The notes: generated from the sequence alone by a model not told the origin. A stretch of DNA of 64,000 nucleotides from Clostridium jeddahitimonense (GCA_000753455.2 LM994670.1:3583806-3647805), one strand, 5' to 3'. Positions 8,679-17,425 are shown, numbered from the stretch's first letter. Program-made: numbers and translations.

Positions 8679-9878
8679 TTATTCATAACTTAACGCTTCT
8701 ATTGGTTTTAAATTTGCCGCTTTATAAGCTGGATATATTCCAAATAATGTACCTGTTGCAACTGCAAATATTAATGCCATAACTTTCCCACTAACTGAAT
8801 GTGTTACTGGTATATTTGTATATTTCATAAGTGGCATAATATAAACACTTAATAATATTCCTACTACACCACCAAAACCACTTATAATTACTGACTCTAA
8901 AAGAAACTGTATCATTATATCCTTTTTAGAGCTTCCTAAGGCTTTTAATATTCCAATTTCCTTTGTACGCTCTTTTACTGATACAAATAAAACATTCATA
9001 ATACCTATGCCTCCAACTATAAATACTATAGTTGCAACTGACATAAGTAATAACTTCATAGTTTTGGCTGATTTTGTAGCCGCCTCTATTCTACTTCCTG
9101 TATCCTCTAGCTTATATACACTACCATCCTCAAGAACATAATTTATTGTGTCTTTGATTTCAGCCATTGCTCTTTTAACTAAAGATAACTTACTTGCAAG
9201 AGCAACAATCTGAGGCATTGTATTATTATCAAATACATACTGAGATGCTGTAGTAAATGGAATAAATATAGTCTCATCAGGACTTAACCCCTGCATTCCA
9301 TCTCCTCTTCTTTCTAATACTCCCTTTATAATATAAGTTCTATTATTTATTTTTATGGTAGTTCCAATTGCGTCCTCTGGCTTCATAAAGTATTTCTTAG
9401 CTAGTCCATCTCCTATAACAGCTGCATTGGTATAATCCTCAACATCAATATCACTTATATTCTCTCCATAAACAACATCTAAATTGGATACTTTTGAATA
9501 TTCTTCGGTTACTCCTGCTATTGCCATCTGCTCTTTTACTCCATTAATGACAGATTCTTTATAGGCATTACCCCTTATATCTATAGCTGATAAAGTTGTA
9601 CTTTCATCCATTATCTGATTCATAATATCAACTGTAAGCTTTGATATACTTTCGTTATTATTAAAACTACTTATTGAATAATCAGGTTTTACATAAATAG
9701 TTTCTGCACTTAGTCCACTAAACTGAGCCATAACTTCATCTTCTCCCCCCTGACCGATTGCAATTACTAATACAATAGTTACTGCACCTACAATTATTCC
9801 AAGGGAGGTAAGAAGAACTTTGAATTTATTTTGAATTATGTTTATAAATACAATTCGTAGTGTTTCAGAGAATCTCAT
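8679..9878 (-). CDS. MacB/FtsX-type ABC transporter permease
   Basis: A 399-residue permease with the MacB layout: an N-terminal membrane helix (about 20-42), a large extracytoplasmic MacB periplasmic-core-like domain (about 45-270), and three C-terminal helices (about 277-395) forming the FtsX domain with the conserved VKERTKEIGILKALG segment. It pairs with the ATPase at 7329 and the adaptor at 9881, whose stop is 2 bases from this start. Substrate unknown; such systems commonly confer resistance to antimicrobial peptides or macrolides. Confidence 0.9.
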   Translation of the reverse strand: MRFSETLRIVFINIIQNKFKVLLTSLGIIVGAVTIVLVIAIGQGGEDEVMAQFSGLSAETIYVKPDYSISSFNNNESISKLTVDIMNQIMDESTTLSAIDIRGNAYKESVINGVKEQMAIAGVTEEYSKVSNLDVVYGENISDIDVEDYTNAAVIGDGLAKKYFMKPEDAIGTTIKINNRTYIIKGVLERRGDGMQGLSPDETIFIPFTTASQYVFDNNTMPQIVALASKLSLVKRAMAEIKDTINYVLEDGSVYKLEDTGSRIEAATKSAKTMKLLLMSVATIVFIVGGIGIMNVLFVSVKERTKEIGILKALGSSKKDIMIQFLLESVIISGFGGVVGILLSVYIMPLMKYTNIPVTHSVSGKVMALIFAVATGTLFGIYPAYKAANLKPIEALSYE

Positions 9879-9880
9879 AC

Positions 9881-10885
9881 TTATCCTCCAACTACGACAG
9901 TGTCGCCTTCTTTTAATCCGCTTAATATTTCACTATTTCTACCATCTGAGAATCCAGTTTGTATAGTAACTTCCCTTAAAGTTCCATCTTCATTTTTTAC
10001 ATTTACAACTTGATTTCCATCTTTAAGTTTTATAGCTTTATTCGAAAGTATAAGTACATCTTTTACTTCCTTTAATATAAACTGAGCTGTTGTAGTCATT
10101 CCCTCAAGAAGTCCATAGTCCTTTCCTTCTACATCAACTATTACCTTGTATGTAGTAGAATTCCCCTCTGAGTTTGGCTTTAAGTTTACATAACTTACTT
10201 TCCCAGGAATTTTTTCATCTTGTAGGGCAGCTACCTCTAAAGTTACTATTTGATCTTTTTCTATATTATTAATATCATTCTGGGATACAACTATTTCTGC
10301 AAATACCTTATCTGAATTTCCAATTACAACAATAGGTATATCAGGTGATGTTATAGAATTTGCTGTACCTCCTAAAGACATTACTACACCACTTACCTTT
10401 GCATAAAGTACAGGCGATTCTCTTAATTCATATAATTTATTAATTTCTGTATTTAGTCTATATACTTCTAATTCCGCTAACTCAACTGCATCCTTAGAGT
10501 ATTCTGGTGCCTTTTTAGCTTGTTCAAGCTCCATATTAGCCCTTTTTAATGAGCTATAAAGTTCATTTATTTTCTTTTGTATCTCTTCCACTGATAAACT
10601 TACTAGCTTATCTCCTTCAGATACCCTCTGTCCTTCTTTAACATAAATCTCATCAATAGTTACACTTTGACTAAAATTATGATCAACACTTTCAAACTTT
10701 ATTATCCCAGCTCCATTAGTTCCTGCTGTAATATTACCCCTTGTTACCTCATATTCTCGAGGTCTGTTTATTTCCTCTTCTAGATTTTTGTCATCTACAT
10801 TTTTAATAGTAAAATATCCTGCTGTAATTGCTAATATCGCAACTAAAGATATAATCGTTAAAGACTTCTTTTTCTTAAATACCAA
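9881..10885 (-). CDS. HlyD/MacA-family efflux adaptor protein
   Basis: About 334 residues. A single N-terminal membrane helix is followed by a lipoyl-like half motif (EVTRGNITAGTNGAGIIKF), a short coiled coil (about 110-155), a second lipoyl half and beta-barrel (170-270) and a C-terminal membrane-proximal domain. In Gram-positives such adaptors couple MacB transporters to the cell exterior. I place the start at the TTG ending at 10885, nine bases after GGAGGAG; the upstream ATG at 10906 would put that site inside the gene. First gene of the efflux operon, whose promoter must lie in 10886-11119. Confidence 0.85.
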   Translation of the reverse strand: MVFKKKKSLTIISLVAILAITAGYFTIKNVDDKNLEEEINRPREYEVTRGNITAGTNGAGIIKFESVDHNFSQSVTIDEIYVKEGQRVSEGDKLVSLSVEEIQKKINELYSSLKRANMELEQAKKAPEYSKDAVELAELEVYRLNTEINKLYELRESPVLYAKVSGVVMSLGGTANSITSPDIPIVVIGNSDKVFAEIVVSQNDINNIEKDQIVTLEVAALQDEKIPGKVSYVNLKPNSEGNSTTYKVIVDVEGKDYGLLEGMTTTAQFILKEVKDVLILSNKAIKLKDGNQVVNVKNEDGTLREVTIQTGFSDGRNSEILSGLKEGDTVVVGG

Positions 10886-11119
10886 CTTCCTAATCTCTCC
10901 TCCCATTAGTTTTGTTAGTTCCTCTTTTATTTAGTGTTGTTTATATACCCATAATACAAATATCAGAGTTAAATAACGGTTAACTGTATACATAAACTTT
11001 AAATTACAGAGTAATTTATGATAGTTAATCACAACAATAAGAATATTGATATTATAAAAATTTTATTTAGTGTTACTTAAACTACAAAATAAATTAATAA
11101 CACTATTTTAAATAGTAAA

Positions 11120-11150
11120 AAAACTGCTAGTTATTATAACTAACAGTTTT
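11120..11150 (-). terminator. Terminator between the histidine kinase and the efflux operon
   Basis: A stem of 15 bp with one mismatch (AAAACTG and CAGTTTT at its base) with U runs on the minus strand, separating the two-component operon from the efflux operon. Confidence 0.75.
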
Positions 11151-11204
11151 ACCTATATAAGCCCTTTTATTATTATACAATTTAACATTTAATCTAATCC
11201 AAAC

Positions 11205-12359
11205 TTAAATCTTTATCATTGGTAAAGTTATCTCAAATATACTTCCTCCACTCTCATTAGGTGTATAGCTTACACCCCCTCCATGACGACTAATGATATC
11301 CTTAGTAATAGCGAGCCCTAATCCTGCACCACCTATTTTACGAGAACGAGATGTATCTACACGATAAAAAGGTTCAAATATTTCTTTTTCCTTACCTTTT
11401 TCAATACCAACACCTGTATCTTTGATTGTTATTATACACTTTTTATCAACTTCTTCAGTAATTATATCTATACTTCCATTTTTATTATTATACTTTACTG
11501 CATTTTGAATTATATTAGAAATTGCGTGATTTAGCATAACACTATTTCCTTTAACGGATAAACTCTTACCATAAGTATTAATACTTAAACTCTTATCCTC
11601 AATTTCCTTTGCTAAATCCTTTATAATATCATTAATTATAATATTCATATCTACAGTATCATTAAAATGGTAATCCTTTTGTTCTGACATAGTAAATAAA
11701 TTATTTACCAAACTAATCATTCTCTCTGTTTGTTTTTTAAATATAGCCACTGTGTACTTATAATCCTCTTCACTAGGATTTTCATCTATTTCAAGTACAT
11801 CTAAGCTATTTTTTAGTACTGCTAATGGTGTCTTTAATTCATGAGCTGCATCTGATGAAAAACGCTTTTTACTTTCAAATGCTCTATCCAACCTATCTAG
11901 CATACTATTAAAAGATTTTTGAAGCTCTCCAAGTTCCTCACAGCTATTGAATCCAGATACTCTGTCAGATAGTTGATACTCATTTATTATCTCTATCTGT
12001 TTACTAAATTTCTTTACTGGGTTTAACATTTTACCTAATATAAAATATATTAATATAGAGCCAACAAAAATTATAATTATCATATATAAGACAGCATTAT
12101 ATTTAAAATTATACGATAACCTACTCATATTTATACTTTCTTTGTATCTGACCTCCTCATTAATTGAATCATTAATTGGTTTATCACCAAGTTTATAAGT
12201 AGGTTCATTATTATCTTTAAGGTTTATACTATTAACCGTAGGTAAGAAAATAATATTTGCATTATGTACAGAAGTAATAGTTAATATCGTTGAAATTAAA
12301 ATAATTATTATAGTTACAACAAATGTAATTTTAAATCTTAATGATAACCTATTAATCAT
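11205..12359 (-). CDS. Two-component sensor histidine kinase (HAMP-type)
   Basis: A 384-residue membrane kinase: helix 1 at about 10-30, a short extracytoplasmic loop of 60-65 residues, helix 2 at about 93-112, a HAMP region, HisKA with SDAAHELKTPLAVLKN (phospho-acceptor His near residue 173), and a HATPase_c domain with N box (NIIQNAVKYN), G1 DTGVGIEKG and G2 GGAGLGLAI. Its ATG overlaps the stop of the regulator gene by four bases, so they are translationally coupled. The short sensor loop and the adjacent MacAB operon suggest detection of a membrane-active peptide or drug; that is inferred. Confidence 0.9.
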   Translation of the reverse strand: MINRLSLRFKITFVVTIIIILISTILTITSVHNANIIFLPTVNSINLKDNNEPTYKLGDKPINDSINEEVRYKESINMSRLSYNFKYNAVLYMIIIIFVGSILIYFILGKMLNPVKKFSKQIEIINEYQLSDRVSGFNSCEELGELQKSFNSMLDRLDRAFESKKRFSSDAAHELKTPLAVLKNSLDVLEIDENPSEEDYKYTVAIFKKQTERMISLVNNLFTMSEQKDYHFNDTVDMNIIINDIIKDLAKEIEDKSLSINTYGKSLSVKGNSVMLNHAISNIIQNAVKYNNKNGSIDIITEEVDKKCIITIKDTGVGIEKGKEKEIFEPFYRVDTSRSRKIGGAGLGLAITKDIISRHGGGVSYTPNESGGSIFEITLPMIKI

Positions 12360-13042
12360 TTTTCACTCTCACCTTCGTTAATGGTGTATCCTACACCTCG
12401 TACATTTAAAATAATTTCTTCTTTACAATGTTTATTTAACTTTTTTCTTAAATTACTTAAGTGAACCTTTATAACGTTAGAAAACATACTCTCATCATTA
12501 TCCCAAATATGCTCTATAAGCTCTTCTGCACTAATAACTCTTCCTCTATTTATTATTAGATACTCCAATATTGCAAATTCTTTTGGTCTGATATCTATAT
12601 TTTCATTATTTTCACCATAAACAGTTCTTTTTGCCATATCTATAATGATATTTTCATATTTTAATTTAGTACTTTGTTTGGTAAAACTTCTTCGCAATAA
12701 ATTTCTAATTCTTGCATTTAACTCACCAAAATCAAAAGGTTTCACTAAATAGTCATCTGCTCCTTTATCTAATCCTTCTATTCTTTGCTCATAATTAGAT
12801 CTAGCTGATAATATTAGTATCTTACAATCTTGATTCTCTTCTCGTATTTTTGAAAGTATCTCAAGTCCATCCATAGATGGTAAATTCAAATCAAGTATGA
12901 TTAAATCGTACTCATTCATATAAAATAAATCTAACCCATCTCTTCCATCAGTAGCTGTATCTACAGCATATCCAACCTTTCTAAGCCCTCTAGATAAAGT
13001 ATTAATTAAATCCTCTTCATCCTCTATTAATAATAATCTCAT
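12356..13042 (-). CDS. OmpR/PhoB-family response regulator
   Basis: A 228-residue regulator. The receiver domain (1-115) shows the acidic pair EDEED, the phospho-acceptor Asp in LIILDLNLPSMDG (near residue 51) and the Lys of VKPFDFGE. The C-terminal winged helix (130-225) ends in NVRGVGYTI, typical of OmpR-type DNA binding. First gene of the two-component operon; probable target is the efflux operon 300 bases downstream. Confidence 0.92.
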   Translation of the reverse strand: MRLLLIEDEEDLINTLSRGLRKVGYAVDTATDGRDGLDLFYMNEYDLIILDLNLPSMDGLEILSKIREENQDCKILILSARSNYEQRIEGLDKGADDYLVKPFDFGELNARIRNLLRRSFTKQSTKLKYENIIIDMAKRTVYGENNENIDIRPKEFAILEYLIINRGRVISAEELIEHIWDNDESMFSNVIKVHLSNLRKKLNKHCKEEIILNVRGVGYTINEGESEK

Positions 13043-13259
13043 AATTATTTCCTTCCATAAACTTTAATTCATCTATATATTATATAATATTGATAGTTAA
13101 AATTTAGTTAAATCAACTGTCTACCCAATCATCATATGTTACTAAGCTTCCTTTTCTCACTTCAGTTAATCTATATGTTAATAGATAAAATTATTATTCA
13201 ACACAATCATTAAATTATGCTTTTCTAAATTTTTAAGTTTTTATAGTAATATAAAAAAA

Positions 13260-13281
13260 CGCATGACTTACTTGTCATACG
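13260..13281 (-). terminator. Terminator overlapping the 29-aa frame
   Basis: Arms CGCATGAC and GTCATACG, then seven U on the minus strand. It includes the stop codon of a 29-codon frame (13268-13357), so some transcript ends here that is distinct from the zinc-ribbon transcript, which has its own terminator at 13446. Confidence 0.6.
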
Positions 13282-13357
13282 GTTCATCATTACTTTTTAG
13301 TGCATATGAGTATGATAGATTCCGTCCAATAAATCCATTAAATTTATTTTCATTCAT
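13268..13357 (-). CDS. Possible 29-aa peptide or gene remnant ending in a terminator
   Basis: A short frame starting at 13357, with AGGACG ten bases upstream, whose stop codon is embedded in a U-tailed hairpin. The peptide contains GFIGRNLSYSYAL, loosely reminiscent of the N-terminal substrate loop of shikimate dehydrogenases (GLIG.xxSxS), so it could be the stump of a lost gene. No supporting context; a chance frame is quite possible. Confidence 0.3.
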   Translation of the reverse strand: MNENKFNGFIGRNLSYSYALKSNDEPYDK

Positions 13358-13445
13358 CTATTTAACGTCCTAAACTAATACAAATATACTAACCACAATT
13401 TATTATTTATTAATATTAAAATTTTTATTTTATTATACGCAAAAA

Positions 13446-13469
13446 AGGTTGCAGTTTAAACTACAACCT
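13446..13469 (-). terminator. Terminator of zinc-ribbon gene, copy 1
   Basis: Near-palindromic AGGTTGCAGTT / AACTACAACCT hairpin followed by U on the minus strand. The same hairpin follows the second copy at 18894. Confidence 0.75.
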
Positions 13470-13483
13470 ATAACAATCTAAAA

Positions 13484-13633
13484 TTATCTTCTATTTTGTT
13501 CTTTTTTAGCTCTTCTACAAGCTAAACATCTTGTTGGTTCGTTTGTAAATCCTTTTTCTTTGTAGAATTCTTGCTCTCCTACTGAAAATACGAATTCACT
13601 TCCACAATCTCTACATACTAATGTCTTATCCAT
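13484..13633 (-). CDS. Zinc-ribbon microprotein (49 aa), copy 1
   Basis: A 49-residue protein beginning MDKTLVCRDCGSEF and containing a second CLAC pair near residue 36, i.e. two CxxC knuckles that should bind one zinc ion. This matches the probable zinc-ribbon (zf-trcl) family widespread in clostridia, of unknown role; a basic tail (RRAKKEQNRR) suggests RNA or ribosome contact. A perfect AGGAGGAAT site precedes the ATG. A second copy at 18932-19081 differs at the protein level only by Ala to Ser in the tail, and its flanks are also conserved. Confidence 0.85.
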   Translation of the reverse strand: MDKTLVCRDCGSEFVFSVGEQEFYKEKGFTNEPTRCLACRRAKKEQNRR

Positions 13634-13863
13634 AAATATTCCTCCTGAAATTAAAGATTCTAAATTGATATAATAATCTCTAATTTTTGAGAAACTATTT
13701 ACCTAAATGAAACTTTTTATTTTTTGTTAGCAACTTTGCTACTTACTTAGTATAACATAGTATTTATTAAATTGCAACCCTTAATAACTTACTATTTCAT
13801 TTATCATATTATAATTTAAAATTTCATATTATTAATTAAATTATTTATAATTGGAGGGTTATT
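13634..13863 (-). promoter_or_regulatory. Conserved upstream region of zinc-ribbon copy 1 with a TAGCAA..TTGCTA palindrome
   Basis: The leader of this gene (13634-13780) is largely identical to that of copy 2. Near 13728 both have GTTAGCAACTTTGCTA, an inverted repeat TAGCAA-CT-TTGCTA, either an operator or one solitary unit of the mini-hairpin family. Confidence 0.45.
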
Positions 13864-14142
13864 TTGAATTTTGATGGTATTATTATTGGTTTAATTTCTT
13901 TCCTTATAATAGGCCTATTTCATCCTATAGTAATAAAAGGTGAATATTACTTTTCTAAAAGGATTTGGCCAATCTTCTTAGTAGTAGGAATTGTCTTTCT
14001 TGCATTATCACTCTATGTTGATAATTCTATATTTACTGCTTCCTTAGGGGTAATAGGCTTTAGCTGTCTTTGGAGTATAAAAGAGATATTTGAACAAGAA
14101 GAGAGGGTTAAGAAAGGTTGGTATCCTAAGAAACCAAGATAA
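13864..14142 (+). CDS. DUF4491 family small membrane protein
   Basis: A 92-residue protein with three predicted helices (about 5-22, 34-52, 58-75) and the family hallmarks GLFHPIVIKGEYYF and GFSCLWSIKEIFEQE followed by KKGWYPKKP. DUF4491 proteins are common in Firmicutes and have no assigned function. The start is TTG at 13864, preceded by GGAGGG at a good distance. A strong shared terminator lies downstream. Confidence 0.85.
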   Translation: MNFDGIIIGLISFLIIGLFHPIVIKGEYYFSKRIWPIFLVVGIVFLALSLYVDNSIFTASLGVIGFSCLWSIKEIFEQEERVKKGWYPKKPR

Positions 14143-14172
14143 AAATCTCAATCCATTTATAGAAAAATAACT

Positions 14173-14197
14173 ATAATAATAATAATAATAATAATAA
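14173..14197. repeat. ATA trinucleotide microsatellite
   Basis: Eight consecutive ATA/AAT units sit between the DUF4491 stop and the terminator. A tract like this can change length by slippage, but it lies outside coding sequence. Confidence 0.8.
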
Positions 14198-14227
14198 GGA
14201 ACTGTATTTAAACAGTTCCTTATTATT
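14190..14227. terminator. Bidirectional terminator between DUF4491 and GH1 genes
   Basis: A perfect 15-bp stem (arms 14190-14204 and 14213-14227, GGAACTG / CAGTTCC at the top) with AT-rich flanks on both sides, serving the two convergent genes. Confidence 0.85.
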
Positions 14228-14261
14228 TTGCTATATTACTTAGCTACATTATTTTGTTATA

Positions 14262-15662
14262 TCACTTTATTATTTTAGTTTCAGCAACCTTAGCTATCCA
14301 ACCTGCTGATTTCTTTTTCTTTCTCTTATATCCATCGCCAAGGTCAACAGAAACAAATCCATATCTATTCTTAAATGCATTCATCCAAGACCAGTTATCT
14401 ATTGCTCCCCAATAATGATATCCAACACAGTTTGCTCCATCTTCAATAGCTTTTGCTACCCACTCAAGATGTTCACGAACGAACTCTATTCTATAGTCAT
14501 CTTGGATTACTCCATTTTCATCAGCATATTTAATTTCGCCTTCAACACCCATACCATTTTCTGATATGAAGAATTCTAAACCTGGACACTCATCTTTAAT
14601 CTTCATTCCGAAGTCATAGATTCCTTTAGGATATATCTCCCATCCTCTATAAACATTCATCTTTCTTTCTGGCCAGATGTATGGATCAGAAAATATTGGG
14701 TTTCCTTCATCATCAAACTTCTTAGCTGGAGCTTGTACTCTCGCTGGTTGATAATAATTAAATCCTAACCAGTCAACCTTACCTAAAGCTATTATTTCCT
14801 TATCTCCAGGTCTTATATATGGAGCTATTCCATACTCTTCTAATGTATCAAGTACATCCTGTGGTAGTTTTCCATTACTTACAACATCAAGCCACCATCT
14901 GTTGTGTAATCCATCTTCCATTCTAACCGCTTCTAAATCCTCTGGTGATGGATTTTCCTTAGTATATGGAGGCGCAAAACAATTTATTAATCCAATTCTT
15001 GCTCCTTCACATAATTCTCCTGCTTTTTGAGCTAATCTAAACTCATTAACAGCTAAACAGTGAGCTAAGGTAATATGATATTGAACTGTCATAGCTCTCT
15101 TTTCATCTCTTATATATGGATACCATAAAGCTTGGTGGAATGTACACATTGGCTCAACTATTGGCTCATTAAATGTAAACCAATGCTTAACCTTAGACCC
15201 AAATTCCTTAAAAGCTTTTCTAGCATAATTAGCATAAGCTTCTACAACATCTCTACTTTCCCATCCCCCTCTATCATAAAGATAAACTGGCATATCAAAA
15301 TGATAAAGATTAATAAAAATATCTAATCCATTTTCTAAAGCACAATCTATTACTTTATGGTAGAATTCTGCTCCCTCAGGATTTATACTTCCATCCTTAT
15401 CTAAAAGACGAGACCATTGTATTGATGTTCTAAAAGAATTAAAGTTTAAAGACTTTAACATCTTTATATCATCTTCATATTTGTTATAAAAATCATTTCC
15501 TACATAACTTCCTACATTATTATGGAACTTGTTAATTTCTAAATCAGAATATCTGTCCCAGAAGTTTGGTAACTTTCCACCTTTATTGTGAGACCCCTCA
15601 GTTTGTGGACCAGACATTGCTGCTCCAAAGAAAAAGTCTTTTGGTAACCTACAATCTGTCAT
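14262..15662 (-). CDS. Glycoside hydrolase family 1, 6-phospho-beta-galactosidase/glucosidase-like
   Basis: A 466-residue GH1 enzyme. The acid/base Glu is in WFTFNEP (near residue 160) and the nucleophile Glu in FFISENGMG (near 368). At the C-terminus the loop NWSWMNAFKNRYGF replaces the Glu-Trp of ordinary beta-glucosidases with Ser-Trp, and the end (KKKKSAGW...AET) resembles LacG-type 6-phospho-beta-galactosidases. The usual phosphate-contact pattern is Ser-x6-Lys-x-Tyr; here the Lys is shifted one residue earlier, so phospho-substrate preference is likely but unproven. No PTS genes are adjacent. A catabolite-repression-like site lies upstream. Confidence 0.85.
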   Translation of the reverse strand: MTDCRLPKDFFFGAAMSGPQTEGSHNKGGKLPNFWDRYSDLEINKFHNNVGSYVGNDFYNKYEDDIKMLKSLNFNSFRTSIQWSRLLDKDGSINPEGAEFYHKVIDCALENGLDIFINLYHFDMPVYLYDRGGWESRDVVEAYANYARKAFKEFGSKVKHWFTFNEPIVEPMCTFHQALWYPYIRDEKRAMTVQYHITLAHCLAVNEFRLAQKAGELCEGARIGLINCFAPPYTKENPSPEDLEAVRMEDGLHNRWWLDVVSNGKLPQDVLDTLEEYGIAPYIRPGDKEIIALGKVDWLGFNYYQPARVQAPAKKFDDEGNPIFSDPYIWPERKMNVYRGWEIYPKGIYDFGMKIKDECPGLEFFISENGMGVEGEIKYADENGVIQDDYRIEFVREHLEWVAKAIEDGANCVGYHYWGAIDNWSWMNAFKNRYGFVSVDLGDGYKRKKKKSAGWIAKVAETKIIK

Positions 15663-15739
15663 AAATACTTCCCTCCATCTAAAAGTACTAGATAACTTAT
15701 CTCTAATTATACCTTTATACTATAATAAATATACCCGCA

Positions 15740-15753
15740 TGTAAACATTTGCA
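15740..15753. promoter_or_regulatory. Possible CcpA (cre) site upstream of the GH1 gene
   Basis: TGTAAACATTTGCA is a near-palindrome matching the cre pattern TGNAANCGNTNNCA except for CA in place of the central CG. Position about 80 bases before the start codon. Confidence 0.35.
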
Positions 15754-15845
15754 GATGTGTTTTCATTTTTTGAAAATATAAAAGCTCATATATAATATTT
15801 ATCAACTCATATATAAGTCAAATCTAAAAAACTCTTCATATATAA

Positions 15846-15888
15846 ATAGGGTTTTATTTAGTCTTCAATTAACTAAATAAAACCCTAT
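15846..15888. terminator. Strong isolated hairpin
   Basis: Perfect 17-bp inverted repeat (arms 15846-15862 and 15872-15888) with a 9-base loop. It is not next to the end of any gene I can find. On the minus strand it is followed by UUUAUAU, so it could end an unannotated RNA coming from 15.9-16.4 kb. Confidence 0.55.
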
Positions 15889-16633
15889 ACTATGGTGATC
15901 TTGTAATAATAGCTTAACACCTAAACTTTTCTAACAATTTTTAAACCTACTGTAAAAGTTAATAAATATCTACTCAATAAATATTAAAACTTTAAAATAT
16001 CGGGGTGACATGTAAGAGATGGGTTATACTTATTTCTACTATGTAATATGCTATTAACTACTAAAATATAAAATTATAATTTAGTAAATCTACATTTTTA
16101 TCGTTTGTTTATTATAGCCATGTCTTATTTTAAATTTCTAACATATTAAGTTTTAAAGCTTAACTTTTTAAGATTTAAATGATTGGGGTCGAAGGGGAAT
16201 CTTCGATATTGAAATGATCTAAATATTAAGCATATTATTAAGTGTATTCTCTTTTGTATATTATCAATTTATCTGTAGTTAAATTTATAATAAAGAAGAT
16301 TAAATTTAATTAGATATAAACCATTACTCCGACTTAACATCATCTATGTTGTTATAATCTTCTATAATTCAATTTTACGCCATTAAAGTAATTTTTTCAA
16401 CATATTCACACTAATTTTACTATTTTTTTCATTTTATTACTGTGTTTACGTAAACATTTGAAATTTTCTTAATTTTTAAGCATATAATTTGTCATCTTTA
16501 TATTTTACCTTCTTCTATCCTTGCTTATTATCTTAATTGATAATAACTCTTTATTTAATATTTACTGTAATAAAGTAAAAAGGAGAATCTTCTATAGAAA
16601 CTCCTTATTTAACCCAATATATTTAAATTATTT
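15889..16633. other. 745-base region without an identifiable gene
   Basis: No convincing frame on either strand. It holds a TCGAAG / CTTCGA inverted repeat near 16189, a perfect palindrome TGTTTACGTAAACA at 16443-16456, and a 58-base segment (16370-16427) resembling the upstream region of the XRE gene at 16634. It may encode a small RNA or be a gene remnant. Confidence 0.4.
16443..16456. promoter_or_regulatory. Perfect 14-base palindrome (cre- or XRE-operator-like)
   Basis: TGTTTACGTAAACA is fully self-complementary. It fits a catabolite-repression element loosely and shares the TACGTA core with the operator at 16961, so it may instead bind one of the adjacent XRE regulators. Confidence 0.45.
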
Positions 16634-16825
16634 TTATTCTAAAAAGCTACTTACCGCTTCTTCAAGCGCATCTGCAAGTTGTTGTAAAACTTTTATTGAT
16701 GGATTTGTTCTCATCCTTTCAATATCAGATAAATATGTATTAGATATACCAGCTTTCTTAGCTAACTCTTTTTGCGTGATTTTACGTTCCTCTCTACTCA
16801 ACTTAATCTTCTCTCCTATTTTCAC
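16634..16825 (-). CDS. XRE-family helix-turn-helix regulator (63 aa)
   Basis: A minimal Cro/CI-type repressor consisting only of the HTH domain: KITQKELAKKAGISNTYLSDIERMRTNPS covers helices 2-4, and no effector domain follows. It is divergent from a second XRE gene at 16996, with 170 bases between them. GGGGGTG precedes the ATG. Small stand-alone XRE proteins of this kind often autoregulate; the TACGT-type repeats between the two genes are candidate operators. Confidence 0.85.
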   Translation of the reverse strand: MKIGEKIKLSREERKITQKELAKKAGISNTYLSDIERMRTNPSIKVLQQLADALEEAVSSFLE

Positions 16826-16960
16826 TTTTTCACCCCCTTATACAATTTTACGTTAATTAAGTATTTTTTCAATATATTCGACACATTTTTACTATTTTAG
16901 CGTATTTACTCTATTCGGTTTACTTCTATATCCTTTTATCTTATAATTTAATAGTAAAAC

Positions 16961-16979
16961 AATACGTAAATAACGTATT
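16961..16979. promoter_or_regulatory. Inverted-repeat operator upstream of the 115-aa XRE gene
   Basis: AATACGT and ACGTATT form a perfect 7-bp inverted repeat with a 5-base spacer, 16 bases before the ATG at 16996. The position over the likely transcription start or leader suits autorepression. A TTTTACGTTAAT half-site lies upstream of the divergent gene. Confidence 0.6.
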
Positions 16980-16995
16980 ATAACGAGGTGCATAT

Positions 16996-17343
16996 ATGGA
17001 TTTAGGAACGAAGTTACAACAGTTTAGAAAATCTAATGGATTAAGTCTAAGAGAATTATCATCATTAACTAATTTATCCATATCATTTCTTAGTGATATT
17101 GAGCATAATAGAAGTTATCCTTCTATTCTTACTTTAAAAGTAATATCTGAAAAATTAAGTGTCCCAATATCCATTTTATTAGATGATGAACCATATTCTC
17201 CTGATTATAAATCATTGAACTTATCAGATATTTTATTATTATTAGATGATTTTTCTTCTTGGAAAAACGAAGATAAGCTAGAGCTTTTTTATTATTTAAA
17301 AGCTAAGAATACACTGAGAGAAATTGATAAAAATACTGATTAA
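16996..17343 (+). CDS. XRE-family regulator with C-terminal extension (115 aa)
   Basis: HTH domain at residues 1-65 (SLRELSSLTNLSISFLSDIEHNRSYPS is the recognition region) followed by an acidic helical extension of about 45 residues (DILLLLDDFSSWKNEDKLELFYYLKAK) that probably mediates dimerisation or partner binding. Divergent from the 63-aa XRE gene; the HTHs are related and similar in layout. Preceded by ACGAGGTG and the inverted repeat at 16961. Confidence 0.85.
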   Translation: MDLGTKLQQFRKSNGLSLRELSSLTNLSISFLSDIEHNRSYPSILTLKVISEKLSVPISILLDDEPYSPDYKSLNLSDILLLLDDFSSWKNEDKLELFYYLKAKNTLREIDKNTD

Positions 17344-17425
17344 TAATTTAAAGATATTAATCTTATTTATATTTTAATCTTTAATTTTATTAAATTAATT
17401 CTGATACTTTTTTAAACAATAATAT

